DNA of 64,000 bases from JAOUEA01 sp040882605 (GTDB taxonomy: Bacteria > Actinomycetota > UBA4738 > HRBIN12). The notes below the pieces were generated by a model that ran no database searches, was not told the origin of the DNA, and saw nothing but the letters and a program-made list of their open reading frames with translations. The stretch spans positions 122,076-186,075 of the forward strand of contig JBBEAY010000003.1 in assembly GCA_040882605.1 (NCBI GenBank). The letters run 5' to 3'. The stretch's first letter is position 1. The number at the start of each line of letters is the position of its first letter. Below are positions 8,098 to 16,002 of the stretch, piece by piece. The position numbers were made by a program, and so were the translations under genes.

Positions 8098-10692
8098 TTA
8101 CGCGTTCGCGAGCAGTTGGCGGACCTCGGCCGCCGTGGCACATCCGAGGGCACGCGTCGCGAGCGTGCGAGCGTGCTCGAGCGTGGTCGAGCGCACCGCA
8201 TCCTTCACCATGGCGATCGCCGGCGCAGCCATCGAGAGCTCACGTACTCCCAGCCCGAGCAGAAGGGGGGTCGCGAGCGCATCGCCGGCGAGCTCCCCGC
8301 AGACCCCGACACCGCGTTCGTGCGACCGGGCGCCCTCGACGGTGGCGGCGATCAGGCGCAGCACCGCTGGGTGTAGCGGGTCGTTCAGTCCCGCGACGTG
8401 CTCGTTCCCTCGGTCGGCCGCGAACGTGTACTGCGTGAGGTCGTTCGTGCCGATCGAGAAGAAGTCGGCGTGTGCCGAGAGCGCCGCAGCCGTGAGCGCG
8501 GCGGCCGGCACCTCCACCATGATGCCGACCTCGATCGCGGCGTCGACGCCGGTCGTTGCGCTCGCTCGCTCGACCATCGCCTTCGCCGCTTCCAATTCGT
8601 CGATGGTCGCGATCATCGGGAACATCGTCCTTACCGGGTGGTCATCGGCCACGCGCACCAGCGCCCGGAGTTGGGCGAGTAACAGATCGGGGCGCGCCAG
8701 GCCGAGCCGGATGCCGCGCACCCCGAGGAAAGGGTTGACTTCATGGGCTTGCCCGAGGGCGGGGACCGGCTTGTCCGCCCCGGCGTCGAGTGTGCGGACG
8801 AGGAGCGGCCGGCCGGCGAGCGCTTCCGCGGCGGCTCGATAGGCGGCCTCCTGCTCGTGCTCGTCGGGCAGCGAGTCGCGATGCATGAACAAGAACTCCG
8901 TGCGGAACAACCCGATGCCGTCAGCGCCCGCCGCAACTGCATCGGCGACCTCGTCGGGCCCGCCGACGTTCGCGGCCACCTCGATCGCCGTGCCGTCGAC
9001 CGTCATCGCCGGCTCGGTGGCTCGCACGCGGACCCGGGCCAGCTTCACGGCGCGTGCACCGCGTTCGGACTCGAAACGCGCGCGGACGTGGGCGGGCGGG
9101 TCGATGTGCACCTCGCCGTGCGTGCCGTCGACCACGAGGTGCAGCCCCTCGGGCAGCGTGAGCACACGAGGACCCACGCCGACCACGGCGGGGATACCCA
9201 TCGCGCGAGCCAGCACGGCAGCGTGCGAGGTGGGTCCGCCGTGCGCCGTGACGATGCCGAGGGAAGTCTCGGGATCCAGGCCGGCGGTTTCCGCGGGCGC
9301 GAGGTCAGCCGCGACCAGTATGCCCGGCGCGTCGAGCCGTGGCGCGGGCACCGCGACGCCGAGGATGCGAGCGATCACCTGCGCCCCCACGCTGCGTAGA
9401 TCGGTCGCCCTTGCTCGCATGTATTCGTCGTCGAGCGTGTCCCATGTGGCCGCGACCCCGTCGACCGCCTCACGCCACGCGCGAGCCGCGGTGCTGCGTC
9501 GGTCCCGGATCGCCGTGCGAGTCGGCTCGAGCAGGGCTTCGTCGAACAGGAAAAGAAGGTGTGCGTCGAAGATGCGCGCCTCGTCCTCGCCTGCCCGTGC
9601 GGCGACAGTGGCGCGTTGGCTGCCGATCGCCTCGGCAGTCTCGCGAAGGGCCGTCTCGAGTCGGGCGAGCTCGGCGGCGGTGTCGGACGCAACCTCGTCG
9701 GGCACCTCGAGTCGCGGGGTGTCGAACCGGCGCAGTTCGCCGACGGAGATGCCCGGCGAGGTTGCGTATCCAGCGAGGATGCCTTCGGAGGTCGGACCGC
9801 CGGGATCACCGTTCGCGCTGGTGCCCTCGGCTCTGCGCCGGCCGCCTGGAGCGAGCTCCTCGGCCGCCGCCGAGCGCTCGTCCGTCGAGGAAGACCCATC
9901 GGGTTCGACCGACGGCTCGTCGAATCGGCGGGCTGCGAGTGCTTGCAGCGCCGCGATGGCCTCCGCCGCACCCGGCCCCGACGCTCGGATCTCGATCTCG
10001 TGGCCTGCGCGCACACCGAGCGTCGCCACGCCGTTGAGGCTCGTAGCGTCGGCTGGGCCGGTGTCGGTCGTCAGGTTCCGCACGGTGATCGAGGCGTCGG
10101 ATCTCGCTGCGGTCTGCACGAAGCGCGCCGCGGGCCGTGCATGCAAGCCGTGAGCGATGGCGACCGAGATCACAGCCGCGACGGTCGCCTCCGCCGGTCC
10201 TTCAACGACGTCGACGACGGCGGTCCCCGTGCTGGGCTGGACACTGAGGTGGGCGATCTTGCTCGAGAGGCCGGACCGTGCTTCGGCGGCGACGGCTTCC
10301 AGCGGCATGCCCAGCTTGGCCGTCACGGCCGCAGCGACCGCGCCCTCCACGAGTGGCGCCTCGCAGAGCAGGATCCGCTCGCGCCTTTTTTCGCCCAAGA
10401 GGTCGAGCGCTAGCTCGGCCGAGAGCACGGCGCTGCCGAGATCCATCAGCACGAGCACGCCGTCATCCGACCACGCTCGCTCGATCGCCTGCATCACGAG
10501 CACCGCGTCGGTCCCGATCGGATGCTCAGGCTCCACGGGTCCGCGCGGCCCGGCGGGTGCCTCAGTGTCGCCGATCGCTTCGAGCCCGCCGGCCGTCTCG
10601 AGCTTCACCTCTGCCCCGCCCATCTCGCGAGCCAGCTCGGCAACGCCTTCAGCGATGCGGTGGCTGTGCGAGACGATCACGATGCCGACCAT
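8098..10692 (-). CDS. dhaM: DhaM-type fusion: EIIA(DhaM)-HPr-Enzyme I phosphotransferase
   Basis: 864 residues carrying three complete phosphotransfer modules. Residues 1-140 are an EIIA of the mannose/DhaM type with its histidine at about 9 (VSHSH). Residues 170-255 are HPr with phosphorylated His at about 184 in GLHARPA. From about 305 to the end is Enzyme I, with active-site His about 490 in GGPTSHAAVLARAMGIPAVVG-like context, the PEP-binding GLFRTEFLF, and the C-terminal GVCGELAGD. It should pass phosphate from PEP to the ADP held by DhaL, so that DhaK can phosphorylate dihydroxyacetone. E. coli DhaM has only a truncated Enzyme I. dhaK and dhaL lie in the same run. The linker at about 258-304 is acidic and low-complexity. 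Confidence 0.93.
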   Translation of the reverse strand: MVGIVIVSHSHRIAEGVAELAREMGGAEVKLETAGGLEAIGDTEAPAGPRGPVEPEHPIGTDAVLVMQAIERAWSDDGVLVLMDLGSAVLSAELALDLLGEKRRERILLCEAPLVEGAVAAAVTAKLGMPLEAVAAEARSGLSSKIAHLSVQPSTGTAVVDVVEGPAEATVAAVISVAIAHGLHARPAARFVQTAARSDASITVRNLTTDTGPADATSLNGVATLGVRAGHEIEIRASGPGAAEAIAALQALAARRFDEPSVEPDGSSSTDERSAAAEELAPGGRRRAEGTSANGDPGGPTSEGILAGYATSPGISVGELRRFDTPRLEVPDEVASDTAAELARLETALRETAEAIGSQRATVAARAGEDEARIFDAHLLFLFDEALLEPTRTAIRDRRSTAARAWREAVDGVAATWDTLDDEYMRARATDLRSVGAQVIARILGVAVPAPRLDAPGILVAADLAPAETAGLDPETSLGIVTAHGGPTSHAAVLARAMGIPAVVGVGPRVLTLPEGLHLVVDGTHGEVHIDPPAHVRARFESERGARAVKLARVRVRATEPAMTVDGTAIEVAANVGGPDEVADAVAAGADGIGLFRTEFLFMHRDSLPDEHEQEAAYRAAAEALAGRPLLVRTLDAGADKPVPALGQAHEVNPFLGVRGIRLGLARPDLLLAQLRALVRVADDHPVRTMFPMIATIDELEAAKAMVERASATTGVDAAIEVGIMVEVPAAALTAAALSAHADFFSIGTNDLTQYTFAADRGNEHVAGLNDPLHPAVLRLIAATVEGARSHERGVGVCGELAGDALATPLLLGLGVRELSMAAPAIAMVKDAVRSTTLEHARTLATRALGCATAAEVRQLLANA

Positions 10693-10706
10693 CTCCGCAG
10701 ACCTCC

Positions 10707-11081
10707 TCAGGCCCTCGAGGCCAGCACGCCGATCAGCACGATCCCGTAGACGACCGTGACGGTGCCGAGGACGACGAGGCCGCGCTCCAGCAACCGCCGC
10801 CGGTGCTCAGACAGGCCGAAGTCGAGCAGCACCGAACGGAGCCCGAGCATCGCGTGCACGGTCACGACGACCAGGAACACCCCTTCGATCACGAAGATGA
10901 TCGGCGTGCTGACGTAGTCGAGCACGTGCTGGTAAGTGCGCAATCCACCGATCGAGTCGACCACGAAGTGGTGCGCCACCATGTGGATCGTGACGAGGAC
11001 GAGCAGCGAGATCCCGGTGATCGCGGTCCAACGCCAGCTGCGCGATCTCGTCGAGGGTTCGGGCCGTGTCGCCGTGGTCAT
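10707..11081 (-). CDS. Succinate dehydrogenase-like membrane anchor (SdhD-like)
   Basis: About 124 residues with three membrane helices. The first helix includes HMVAHH and the second ends with HAMLGLRSVLLDFG, the position and pattern of a heme-b ligand in Sdh/Frd anchor subunits. The ATG at 11081 overlaps the stop of the SdhC-like gene as ATGA. It should form, with SdhC-like, the membrane cytochrome b that hands electrons to quinone. No SdhA flavoprotein lies in the operon; the flavoprotein coupled upstream is GlpA, so this anchor may serve glycerol-3-phosphate oxidation rather than succinate. The next gene, the DhaM fusion, starts 14 bases beyond its stop. Confidence 0.82.
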   Translation of the reverse strand: MTTATRPEPSTRSRSWRWTAITGISLLVLVTIHMVAHHFVVDSIGGLRTYQHVLDYVSTPIIFVIEGVFLVVVTVHAMLGLRSVLLDFGLSEHRRRLLERGLVVLGTVTVVYGIVLIGVLASRA

Positions 11082-11545
11082 CCCGTTTCCCGTGCGAAGA
11101 CGCGGAGGGCAGTGTAGACGAGCAGGATCGCGCCGAACGCCATAAGCGACCAGAACAAGGCCTTCTGGTGGTTCGGCACGAAGCCACTGCCGATCAGGGC
11201 GAGTCTCGTTCCGTTGAGGCCGTGCACGAGCAGGCCGAACACGAGCAGCACATCGAGCCCGAGGAACGCCGGCGTCGTCGCGATCTCGAGGAAGCCGGTC
11301 CACGAGCTCTCGCCGCCGAGCAGCAGCGAGAGCACGGCGAGGTGCAGGTATAGATAGAGGACGAGTCCGAGCCCGGTGATGCGGTTCAACGAGAACGCGA
11401 GGTGGCCGGTGCCGCGGTTGCGCAGGTCGAACCACGCGACCGGGCCCGGGAGCTTCCGCGAGATCGAGCCGGTCACGCGACGCGTTCGCAGGATCTCCTC
11501 GACGCCGGGATCGCATTCGGGCGTCGGCGCGCGCGCGTCGCTCAC
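11078..11545 (-). CDS. Succinate dehydrogenase-like cytochrome b subunit (SdhC-like)
   Basis: 155 residues starting at a GTG that overlaps the stop of the iron-sulfur gene. The helix opening SLNRITGLGLVLYLYLH and the later LLVHGLNGTRL are hallmarks of SdhC: the conserved SxRITG-like motif at the quinone site and the heme-ligating histidine. Three membrane helices are visible. It would sit in the cytoplasmic membrane with the SdhD-like anchor and the SdhB-like subunit. Length and topology match a four-subunit Sdh. The N-terminal 45 residues, before the first helix, are longer and more polar than usual. Confidence 0.85.
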   Translation of the reverse strand: MSDARAPTPECDPGVEEILRTRRVTGSISRKLPGPVAWFDLRNRGTGHLAFSLNRITGLGLVLYLYLHLAVLSLLLGGESSWTGFLEIATTPAFLGLDVLLVFGLLVHGLNGTRLALIGSGFVPNHQKALFWSLMAFGAILLVYTALRVFARETG

Positions 11546-12306
11546 GCCGGAGCCTCCCGCTCATCTGACATCGGCAAGACCTCGGGCGCCTCGCGGCCCT
11601 GGTCTTTCCGCCTGCGCCCGAGGTCCTTGCGGAGCGCCATGATCCGTTGCGCGGGGCGCACGTCGCTGGGGCAGGCTTCCGTGCATTCGAACGCGGCGTG
11701 ACAGCGCCAGGCGCCGGCGTCCTGGTCCGCCCAGTCGAGGATCGCATCTCGATCCGCACGGGGCTCCTCGAGCAGCCGTTGCGCGTACGCGAGCGCGGCC
11801 GGACCGAGGTACGTGTCGTCGGTGGCGGCGACCGGGCACGCCGACAGACAAAGGCCGCACTCGATGCAATCCTCATATCGCTCGTGTGCGTCGTCGGCGT
11901 CCGGCATCGCCGCCTCGGGCGGGAGCTCGCTCTTTCGCACGATGGGATGCGGCTCGGGGAAGCGCGCCACGAACGGCGCCATGTCAACCACGACGTCGTG
12001 CAACACCGGGAGATTCGCGATCGGATCGACCGTGATCGTGCCGGAAACCTCCGAAATGGGAGTAACGCACGCCAACCGCTCCCTGCCGTTCACGCGCACC
12101 CCGCAGGTGCCGCACGACGCGTGGAAGCACGAATGCCTGAGCCCCAAGGTCGGGTCATCGTGCAGCTGGATCCACCGGAGCGCCTCGAGCACCGTCGTGC
12201 GTTCGTCGACCGGCACATCGTGCTCCTCCGCGTGAGGAGCATCGTCGCCACGCTTGAATCGGTGCACACGGACCGTACGCACCGTCGAGGCACTCCCCGG
12301 CATCAT
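11542..12306 (-). CDS. SdhB/FrdB-like iron-sulfur subunit with three clusters
   Basis: About 254 residues. All cysteines of a succinate dehydrogenase or fumarate reductase iron-sulfur subunit are present: C60, C65, C68 and C80 for [2Fe-2S], then CIECGLCLSACP (C147, C150, C153, C157) and C202, C208, C212 for the [4Fe-4S] and [3Fe-4S] clusters. It is a true SdhB/FrdB relative, not a GlpC-type CCG-domain protein. Its start overlaps the glpA stop (ATGATG context) and its stop overlaps the SdhC-like start, so all four genes are translationally coupled. I infer that it carries electrons from the GlpA flavin to the membrane cytochrome. A conventional role in succinate oxidation with an SdhA encoded elsewhere is the alternative. 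Confidence 0.88.
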   Translation of the reverse strand: MMPGSASTVRTVRVHRFKRGDDAPHAEEHDVPVDERTTVLEALRWIQLHDDPTLGLRHSCFHASCGTCGVRVNGRERLACVTPISEVSGTITVDPIANLPVLHDVVVDMAPFVARFPEPHPIVRKSELPPEAAMPDADDAHERYEDCIECGLCLSACPVAATDDTYLGPAALAYAQRLLEEPRADRDAILDWADQDAGAWRCHAAFECTEACPSDVRPAQRIMALRKDLGRRRKDQGREAPEVLPMSDEREAPA

Positions 12307-13523
12307 GCCGCGTAGGCCGCCGTGTGGGGGAGCAGCGTGGTCTCGCGCGTCATGCACGGCACGACGACCCCGAGCTTGGCGCACACCATGTCGGCGCAGA
12401 CCTCGGCCATGCCGCGGAGCGTCGTGGCCTTGCCGCCGGTGATCGTGACGAAGCCCTCGACGCCGTCCTCGACGGCGTGGTCGATCGTCTTGAAGGTGCG
12501 CGAGAGCTCGCGACCCGAATCGGCGTCGTCGCTCGACTCGATCAGCGGCCTGGCCGCCGACCACGCCGAGCGGAACTCCGCCTTGCGCACGGCGGGCACG
12601 AGCAGGGCGCCCTCGTCGACCATGCGCTGCACGTGGTCGGGCGGCACGCCGAGGTCGTCCGGGTCCTCGACCACCCATGAGCTGGTTCCGACCACGGTGA
12701 GCGCTCGCTGGGGAACGACGATGTCGCCGTCGCCCGACGCGTGCAGGCGGTTCACCACCATGTTGGTGAGACGACCGCGGACGGCAAGCATGACGCCGGG
12801 GGAGGGGCGGATCGGCACGTCGACGCCCGCCATACGCGCCACTTGCTCGGACCACGGGCCGGTCGCGTTCACGACGAGGTCAGCGCCGATGCGCGTCTCG
12901 CGCCCGGTCACGAGATCGCGCACCCGGGCCCCCGACACGACCCCGCCGCCGAGCTCGAGATCGATCACGTCGACCCAGTTCAAGAGGTTGGCGCCGTTGG
13001 CCTTCGCCGTGGCGAAGAAACGCAGCGGCATGCGCATCGCGTCCATCGTGGCGTCGGGCACGCGTATGGCCACCTTGAGCGAAGGGTTCAACAGTGGCTC
13101 GAGACGCAGCGCCTCGTCGGGTTGCAGCACCTGCGTGGGGATGCCGGTCTGTTCACACCCCTCGAGGAACGCGGGTAGGTACGCCACATCTTCATCGGTC
13201 ACGCCCACGAACAGGCCGTCGTTCTCCTCGAACGATCCGGGCGCGATGCGCCGCAGCAGACGGTTCTCCTCGATGCACTCGAGGGCCGACTCCGTGTCGT
13301 TCACGGCGTAGCGCGCGCCGCTGTGCAGCAGGCCGTGGTGACGTCCGGTCGTGCCCGAGGTGAACTCGCCGCGTTCGACGAGCGTGACGCGCACGCCTCG
13401 AAGGGAAAGGTCGTGCGCGAGCGCGCCGCCCGTACCGCCGCCGCCCACGATCAGCACATGTGGCGACGCCCCCGCACCTGCGCTCATGGGCGAATCATGC
13501 CACGGCCCCGAGCCCGGGCTCAT
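12303..13523 (-). CDS. glpA: FAD-dependent glycerol-3-phosphate dehydrogenase, GlpA type lacking the C-terminal domain
   Basis: 406 residues. The FAD-binding VLIVGGGGTGGALAHDL is followed by SGTTGRHHGLLHSGARYAV, the GlpA/GlpD signature, and near the end by VTITGGKATTLRGMAE. The match to the first 400 residues of anaerobic GlpA is strong along its length. E. coli GlpA is about 540 residues and ends in a BFD-like [2Fe-2S] domain; that domain is absent here. It oxidises glycerol-3-phosphate to dihydroxyacetone phosphate. Start ATG at 13523 overlaps the preceding stop as ATGA, with AGGA upstream; an ATG at 13487 is possible. No glpB or glpC follows; SdhB-, SdhC- and SdhD-like genes do. Confidence 0.9.
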   Translation of the reverse strand: MSPGSGPWHDSPMSAGAGASPHVLIVGGGGTGGALAHDLSLRGVRVTLVERGEFTSGTTGRHHGLLHSGARYAVNDTESALECIEENRLLRRIAPGSFEENDGLFVGVTDEDVAYLPAFLEGCEQTGIPTQVLQPDEALRLEPLLNPSLKVAIRVPDATMDAMRMPLRFFATAKANGANLLNWVDVIDLELGGGVVSGARVRDLVTGRETRIGADLVVNATGPWSEQVARMAGVDVPIRPSPGVMLAVRGRLTNMVVNRLHASGDGDIVVPQRALTVVGTSSWVVEDPDDLGVPPDHVQRMVDEGALLVPAVRKAEFRSAWSAARPLIESSDDADSGRELSRTFKTIDHAVEDGVEGFVTITGGKATTLRGMAEVCADMVCAKLGVVVPCMTRETTLLPHTAAYAA

Positions 13524-13801
13524 TCGTCGTGTTCCTGCCCCCTCGCGAAGTCGCCGCGTTCGGGCGCGACCGCCTCGTCGTTCTCGTCGTTCTCGTCGTC
13601 GTCCTGGCCTTCGGCGAAGGACCCCTTGTGCACCTCCGCGGGCTCGTGGTGCGCTTCCTCTTGGCCCTCGGCGAAGTCGCCGTGGGGGTCGGCGTCCGGG
13701 TCGTGCTCGGCCTTGCCCTTGGCGAACGATCCCTCGTGCTCGTCATGCTCGGCGTGGTCGTGGCGCTCTTCGTGTCCGTCGTGCCCGGGATGCTCACCCA
13801 T
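13520..13801 (-). CDS. Small acidic histidine-rich repeat protein
   Basis: 93 residues from an ATG preceded by a textbook AAGGAG site. Roughly half of the residues are Asp, Glu or His, with no hydrophobic core, signal peptide or membrane segment. Four copies of a G-[SD]-F-A-x-G-[QK] unit occur: GSFAKGK, GDFAEGQ, GSFAEGQ and GDFARGQ, separated by acidic or His-rich linkers. The N-terminus is especially His-rich (GHDGHEERHDHAEHDEHE). It is probably disordered and could bind divalent metal. Similar short repeat proteins occur in actinomycetes, but I know of no function. It sits between glpK and glpA and overlaps glpA, so it is made in step with the dehydrogenase. Confidence 0.8.
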   Translation of the reverse strand: MGEHPGHDGHEERHDHAEHDEHEGSFAKGKAEHDPDADPHGDFAEGQEEAHHEPAEVHKGSFAEGQDDDENDENDEAVAPERGDFARGQEHDE

Positions 13802-13824
13802 GGCATCTCCTTTCGGTCCGGAGC

Positions 13825-15321
13825 TCACTCGACCCAGTCGAACGTGCGGGTCACGGCCTTCTTCCACATGGCGTACTGCTGATCGCGGGCGTCGGGGTCC
13901 ATCTTCGGCGTCCACTCCTTGTCCTTGCCCCAGTTGCCCCGCAGGTCATCGATGCCGCTCCAGAACCCGGTGGCGAGGCCCGCCGCGTAGGCGGCGCCGA
14001 GCGCCGTGGTCTCCGCCACCGTCGGTCGGATCACCGGCACGCCGAGCACGTCGGCCTGCGTCTGCATCAGCAGATCGTTGTGCACCATGCCCCCGTCGAC
14101 CTTCAGCGACGTCAGCTCGACGCCGGAGTCTGCGTTCATGGCGTCGACCACCTCGCGGCTCTGCCACGCGGTCGCCTCGAGCGTCGCTCGCGCGATGTGT
14201 CCGGCGGTGACGAAGCGTGTGAGCCCGGCGATCACGCCGCGCGCCTCGCTGCGCCAGTACGGGGCGAACAGACCGGAGAACGCCGGCACGAAGTACACCC
14301 CGCCGTTGTCCTCGACCGTGAGCGCGAGCTCCTCGACATCGGGCGCGGCCTTGATCATCTTCAGGTTGTCGCGCAGCCATTGCACGAGGGCGCCGGTGAT
14401 CGCGATCGAGCCCTCGAGCATGTACGCGGCGGGTTGGTCGCCGATCTTGTACGCGACGCCGGTGATCAGGCCGTTCTTCGACTGGACCGCCTCCGTGCCG
14501 GTGTTCAGCAGCAGGAACGACCCCGTGCCGTAGGTGTTCTTGGCCTCGCCCACGTCGAAGCACGTTTGTCCGAACAGGGCGGCCTGCTGATCGCCCAGGT
14601 CGCCAGCGACGGGAACGCCGGCCGCTGCGCCCACCGCGTCGCCGTAGACCTGGCTCGATGAACGGATCTCGGGCAGCATCGACCGCGGTACGCCGATCGT
14701 GTCGAGCAGACCGTCGTCCCAGTCGAGGGTCTGCAGGTCCATCAACATCGTGCGGCTCGCGTTCGTCACATCGGTGACGTGCTGGCCGCCGTCGACGCCC
14801 CCGGTGAGGTTCCAGATGCACCAGGTGTCCATGTTGCCGAACGCCAGCTCACCGGCCTCCGCGCGGGCTCGCGCACCGTCGACATTGTCGAGGATCCATC
14901 GGACCTTCGGGCCGGAGAAGTACGTGGCGATCGGCAGGCCGGTCTTGGCGCGGAAGCGGTCCTGACCGCCGTCGGCGATGAGCTCGTTGCAGATCTGGTC
15001 GGTGCGGGTGTCCTGCCACACGAGAGCGTTGTGGATCGCCTCGCCTGTGGAACGATCCCACACGACCGTGGTCTCGCGCTGGTTCGTGATACCGATCGCC
15101 GCCAGGTCGCTCGCTGCGACATCGGACTTCTCCAGGGCGCCGGCGATGACCTCTTGGCTGCGGGACCAGACCTCGGCGGGGTCGTGTTCGACCCACCCGG
15201 GCTTCGGGAAGATCTGCTCGTGTTCCTTCTGGTCGATACCCTTCACTTGACCCGTGCGGTCGAAGATCATGAAGCGCGTGCTGGTGGTGCCCTGGTCGAG
15301 GGCTCCGACGTACTCAGCCAT
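13825..15321 (-). CDS. glpK: Glycerol kinase
   Basis: 498 residues, standard for GlpK. It starts YVGALDQGTTSTRFMIFD, contains the substrate-binding ITNQRETTVVWD and the FGGY-family motif around GDQQAALFGQTCF with KNTYGTGSF. It phosphorylates glycerol to glycerol-3-phosphate with ATP. In Firmicutes the enzyme is activated by HPr phosphorylation of a histidine in an HFYG loop before GDQQAALFG; here that stretch reads VPVAGDLGDQQ and has no such histidine, so PTS control of that kind is unlikely. It lies between dhaL (20-base gap) and the acidic repeat protein. Confidence 0.97.
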   Translation of the reverse strand: MAEYVGALDQGTTSTRFMIFDRTGQVKGIDQKEHEQIFPKPGWVEHDPAEVWSRSQEVIAGALEKSDVAASDLAAIGITNQRETTVVWDRSTGEAIHNALVWQDTRTDQICNELIADGGQDRFRAKTGLPIATYFSGPKVRWILDNVDGARARAEAGELAFGNMDTWCIWNLTGGVDGGQHVTDVTNASRTMLMDLQTLDWDDGLLDTIGVPRSMLPEIRSSSQVYGDAVGAAAGVPVAGDLGDQQAALFGQTCFDVGEAKNTYGTGSFLLLNTGTEAVQSKNGLITGVAYKIGDQPAAYMLEGSIAITGALVQWLRDNLKMIKAAPDVEELALTVEDNGGVYFVPAFSGLFAPYWRSEARGVIAGLTRFVTAGHIARATLEATAWQSREVVDAMNADSGVELTSLKVDGGMVHNDLLMQTQADVLGVPVIRPTVAETTALGAAYAAGLATGFWSGIDDLRGNWGKDKEWTPKMDPDARDQQYAMWKKAVTRTFDWVE

Positions 15322-15341
15322 GTGATGCCTCCTCTACTGCA

Positions 15342-15977
15342 TCAGGCATCGTCGCCCCATGAGTCGGCGGCGGTGCGCAACAACAGGGCGGACGACGTGG
15401 CGCCGGGGTCCTGGTGCCCGGCGCTGCGTTCGCCCAAGTAACTGGCTCGTCCCTTGCGTGCCACGAGGGGGATCGTGGCGGTCATGCCGTGCTCAGCGGC
15501 GTCGGCCGAGCGACGAAGCGCCGCGGGCAGCTCCGCTCCGTCGGCGACCGCGGACGCGAACGCGTCGCGGGCTGGGATCAATGCGTCGAGCATCGTCTTG
15601 TCACCGAGCTCAGCCTTACCCCGTGCCTGCACGCCCGACACCGCGGCGTCGAGCGCGACCGACCAATCCTCGGCGGTGAGCTCACCCTTGCCGGCCGTCG
15701 CCGCACCGAGCTGCAGGAACAGCGTGCCGTACAGCGGCCCGCTCGCTCCGCCCACGGTGGAGACGAGGGTCATGCCGACGGTCTTCAATAAGGCGCCGAT
15801 GTCGTCGCCTGTCGGCGCCGAGTCGAGCTTGCCGAGCACCGCCTGGAAGCCACGGTCCATGTTGATTCCGTGGTCGGCGTCGCCGATCGCGGAGTCCAGC
15901 TCGGTCAGGTACTGCTTGTTCTCGGCGATCACCGCGGCGAACGTCTTCAACCACGCGACCACGATGTCGTAGGACAT
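15342..15977 (-). CDS. dhaL: Dihydroxyacetone kinase subunit DhaL (ADP-binding)
   Basis: About 211 residues from the ATG at 15977, which has GGAG eight bases upstream; a GTG at 15995 is less well spaced. It contains SAIGDADHGINMDRGF, whose aspartates hold the two Mg ions of the bound ADP, then GMTLVSTVGGASGPLYGT and the C-terminal ARKGRASYLGERSAGHQDPG. Family knowledge: DhaL keeps ADP as a cofactor that DhaM rephosphorylates, and it passes the phosphate to dihydroxyacetone on DhaK. All canonical motifs are present, and dhaK lies 25 bases upstream. A second dhaL is found at 17923. Confidence 0.95.
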   Translation of the reverse strand: MSYDIVVAWLKTFAAVIAENKQYLTELDSAIGDADHGINMDRGFQAVLGKLDSAPTGDDIGALLKTVGMTLVSTVGGASGPLYGTLFLQLGAATAGKGELTAEDWSVALDAAVSGVQARGKAELGDKTMLDALIPARDAFASAVADGAELPAALRRSADAAEHGMTATIPLVARKGRASYLGERSAGHQDPGATSSALLLRTAADSWGDDA

Positions 15978-16002
15978 CGCCACGACTCCGCTCACCCCCT
16001 CG

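Noticed and set aside
10707..13523. Annotating the three Sdh-like genes simply as succinate dehydrogenase
   Set aside because: Possible, but SdhA is absent, the flavoprotein coupled to them is GlpA, and the whole run is glycerol-related; I keep it as the alternative.
12303..13523. Reading the GlpA-like protein as an L-2-hydroxyglutarate or sarcosine oxidase
   Set aside because: The SGTTGRHHGLLHSGARYAV and ITGGKATTLRGMAE motifs are those of glycerol-3-phosphate dehydrogenases.
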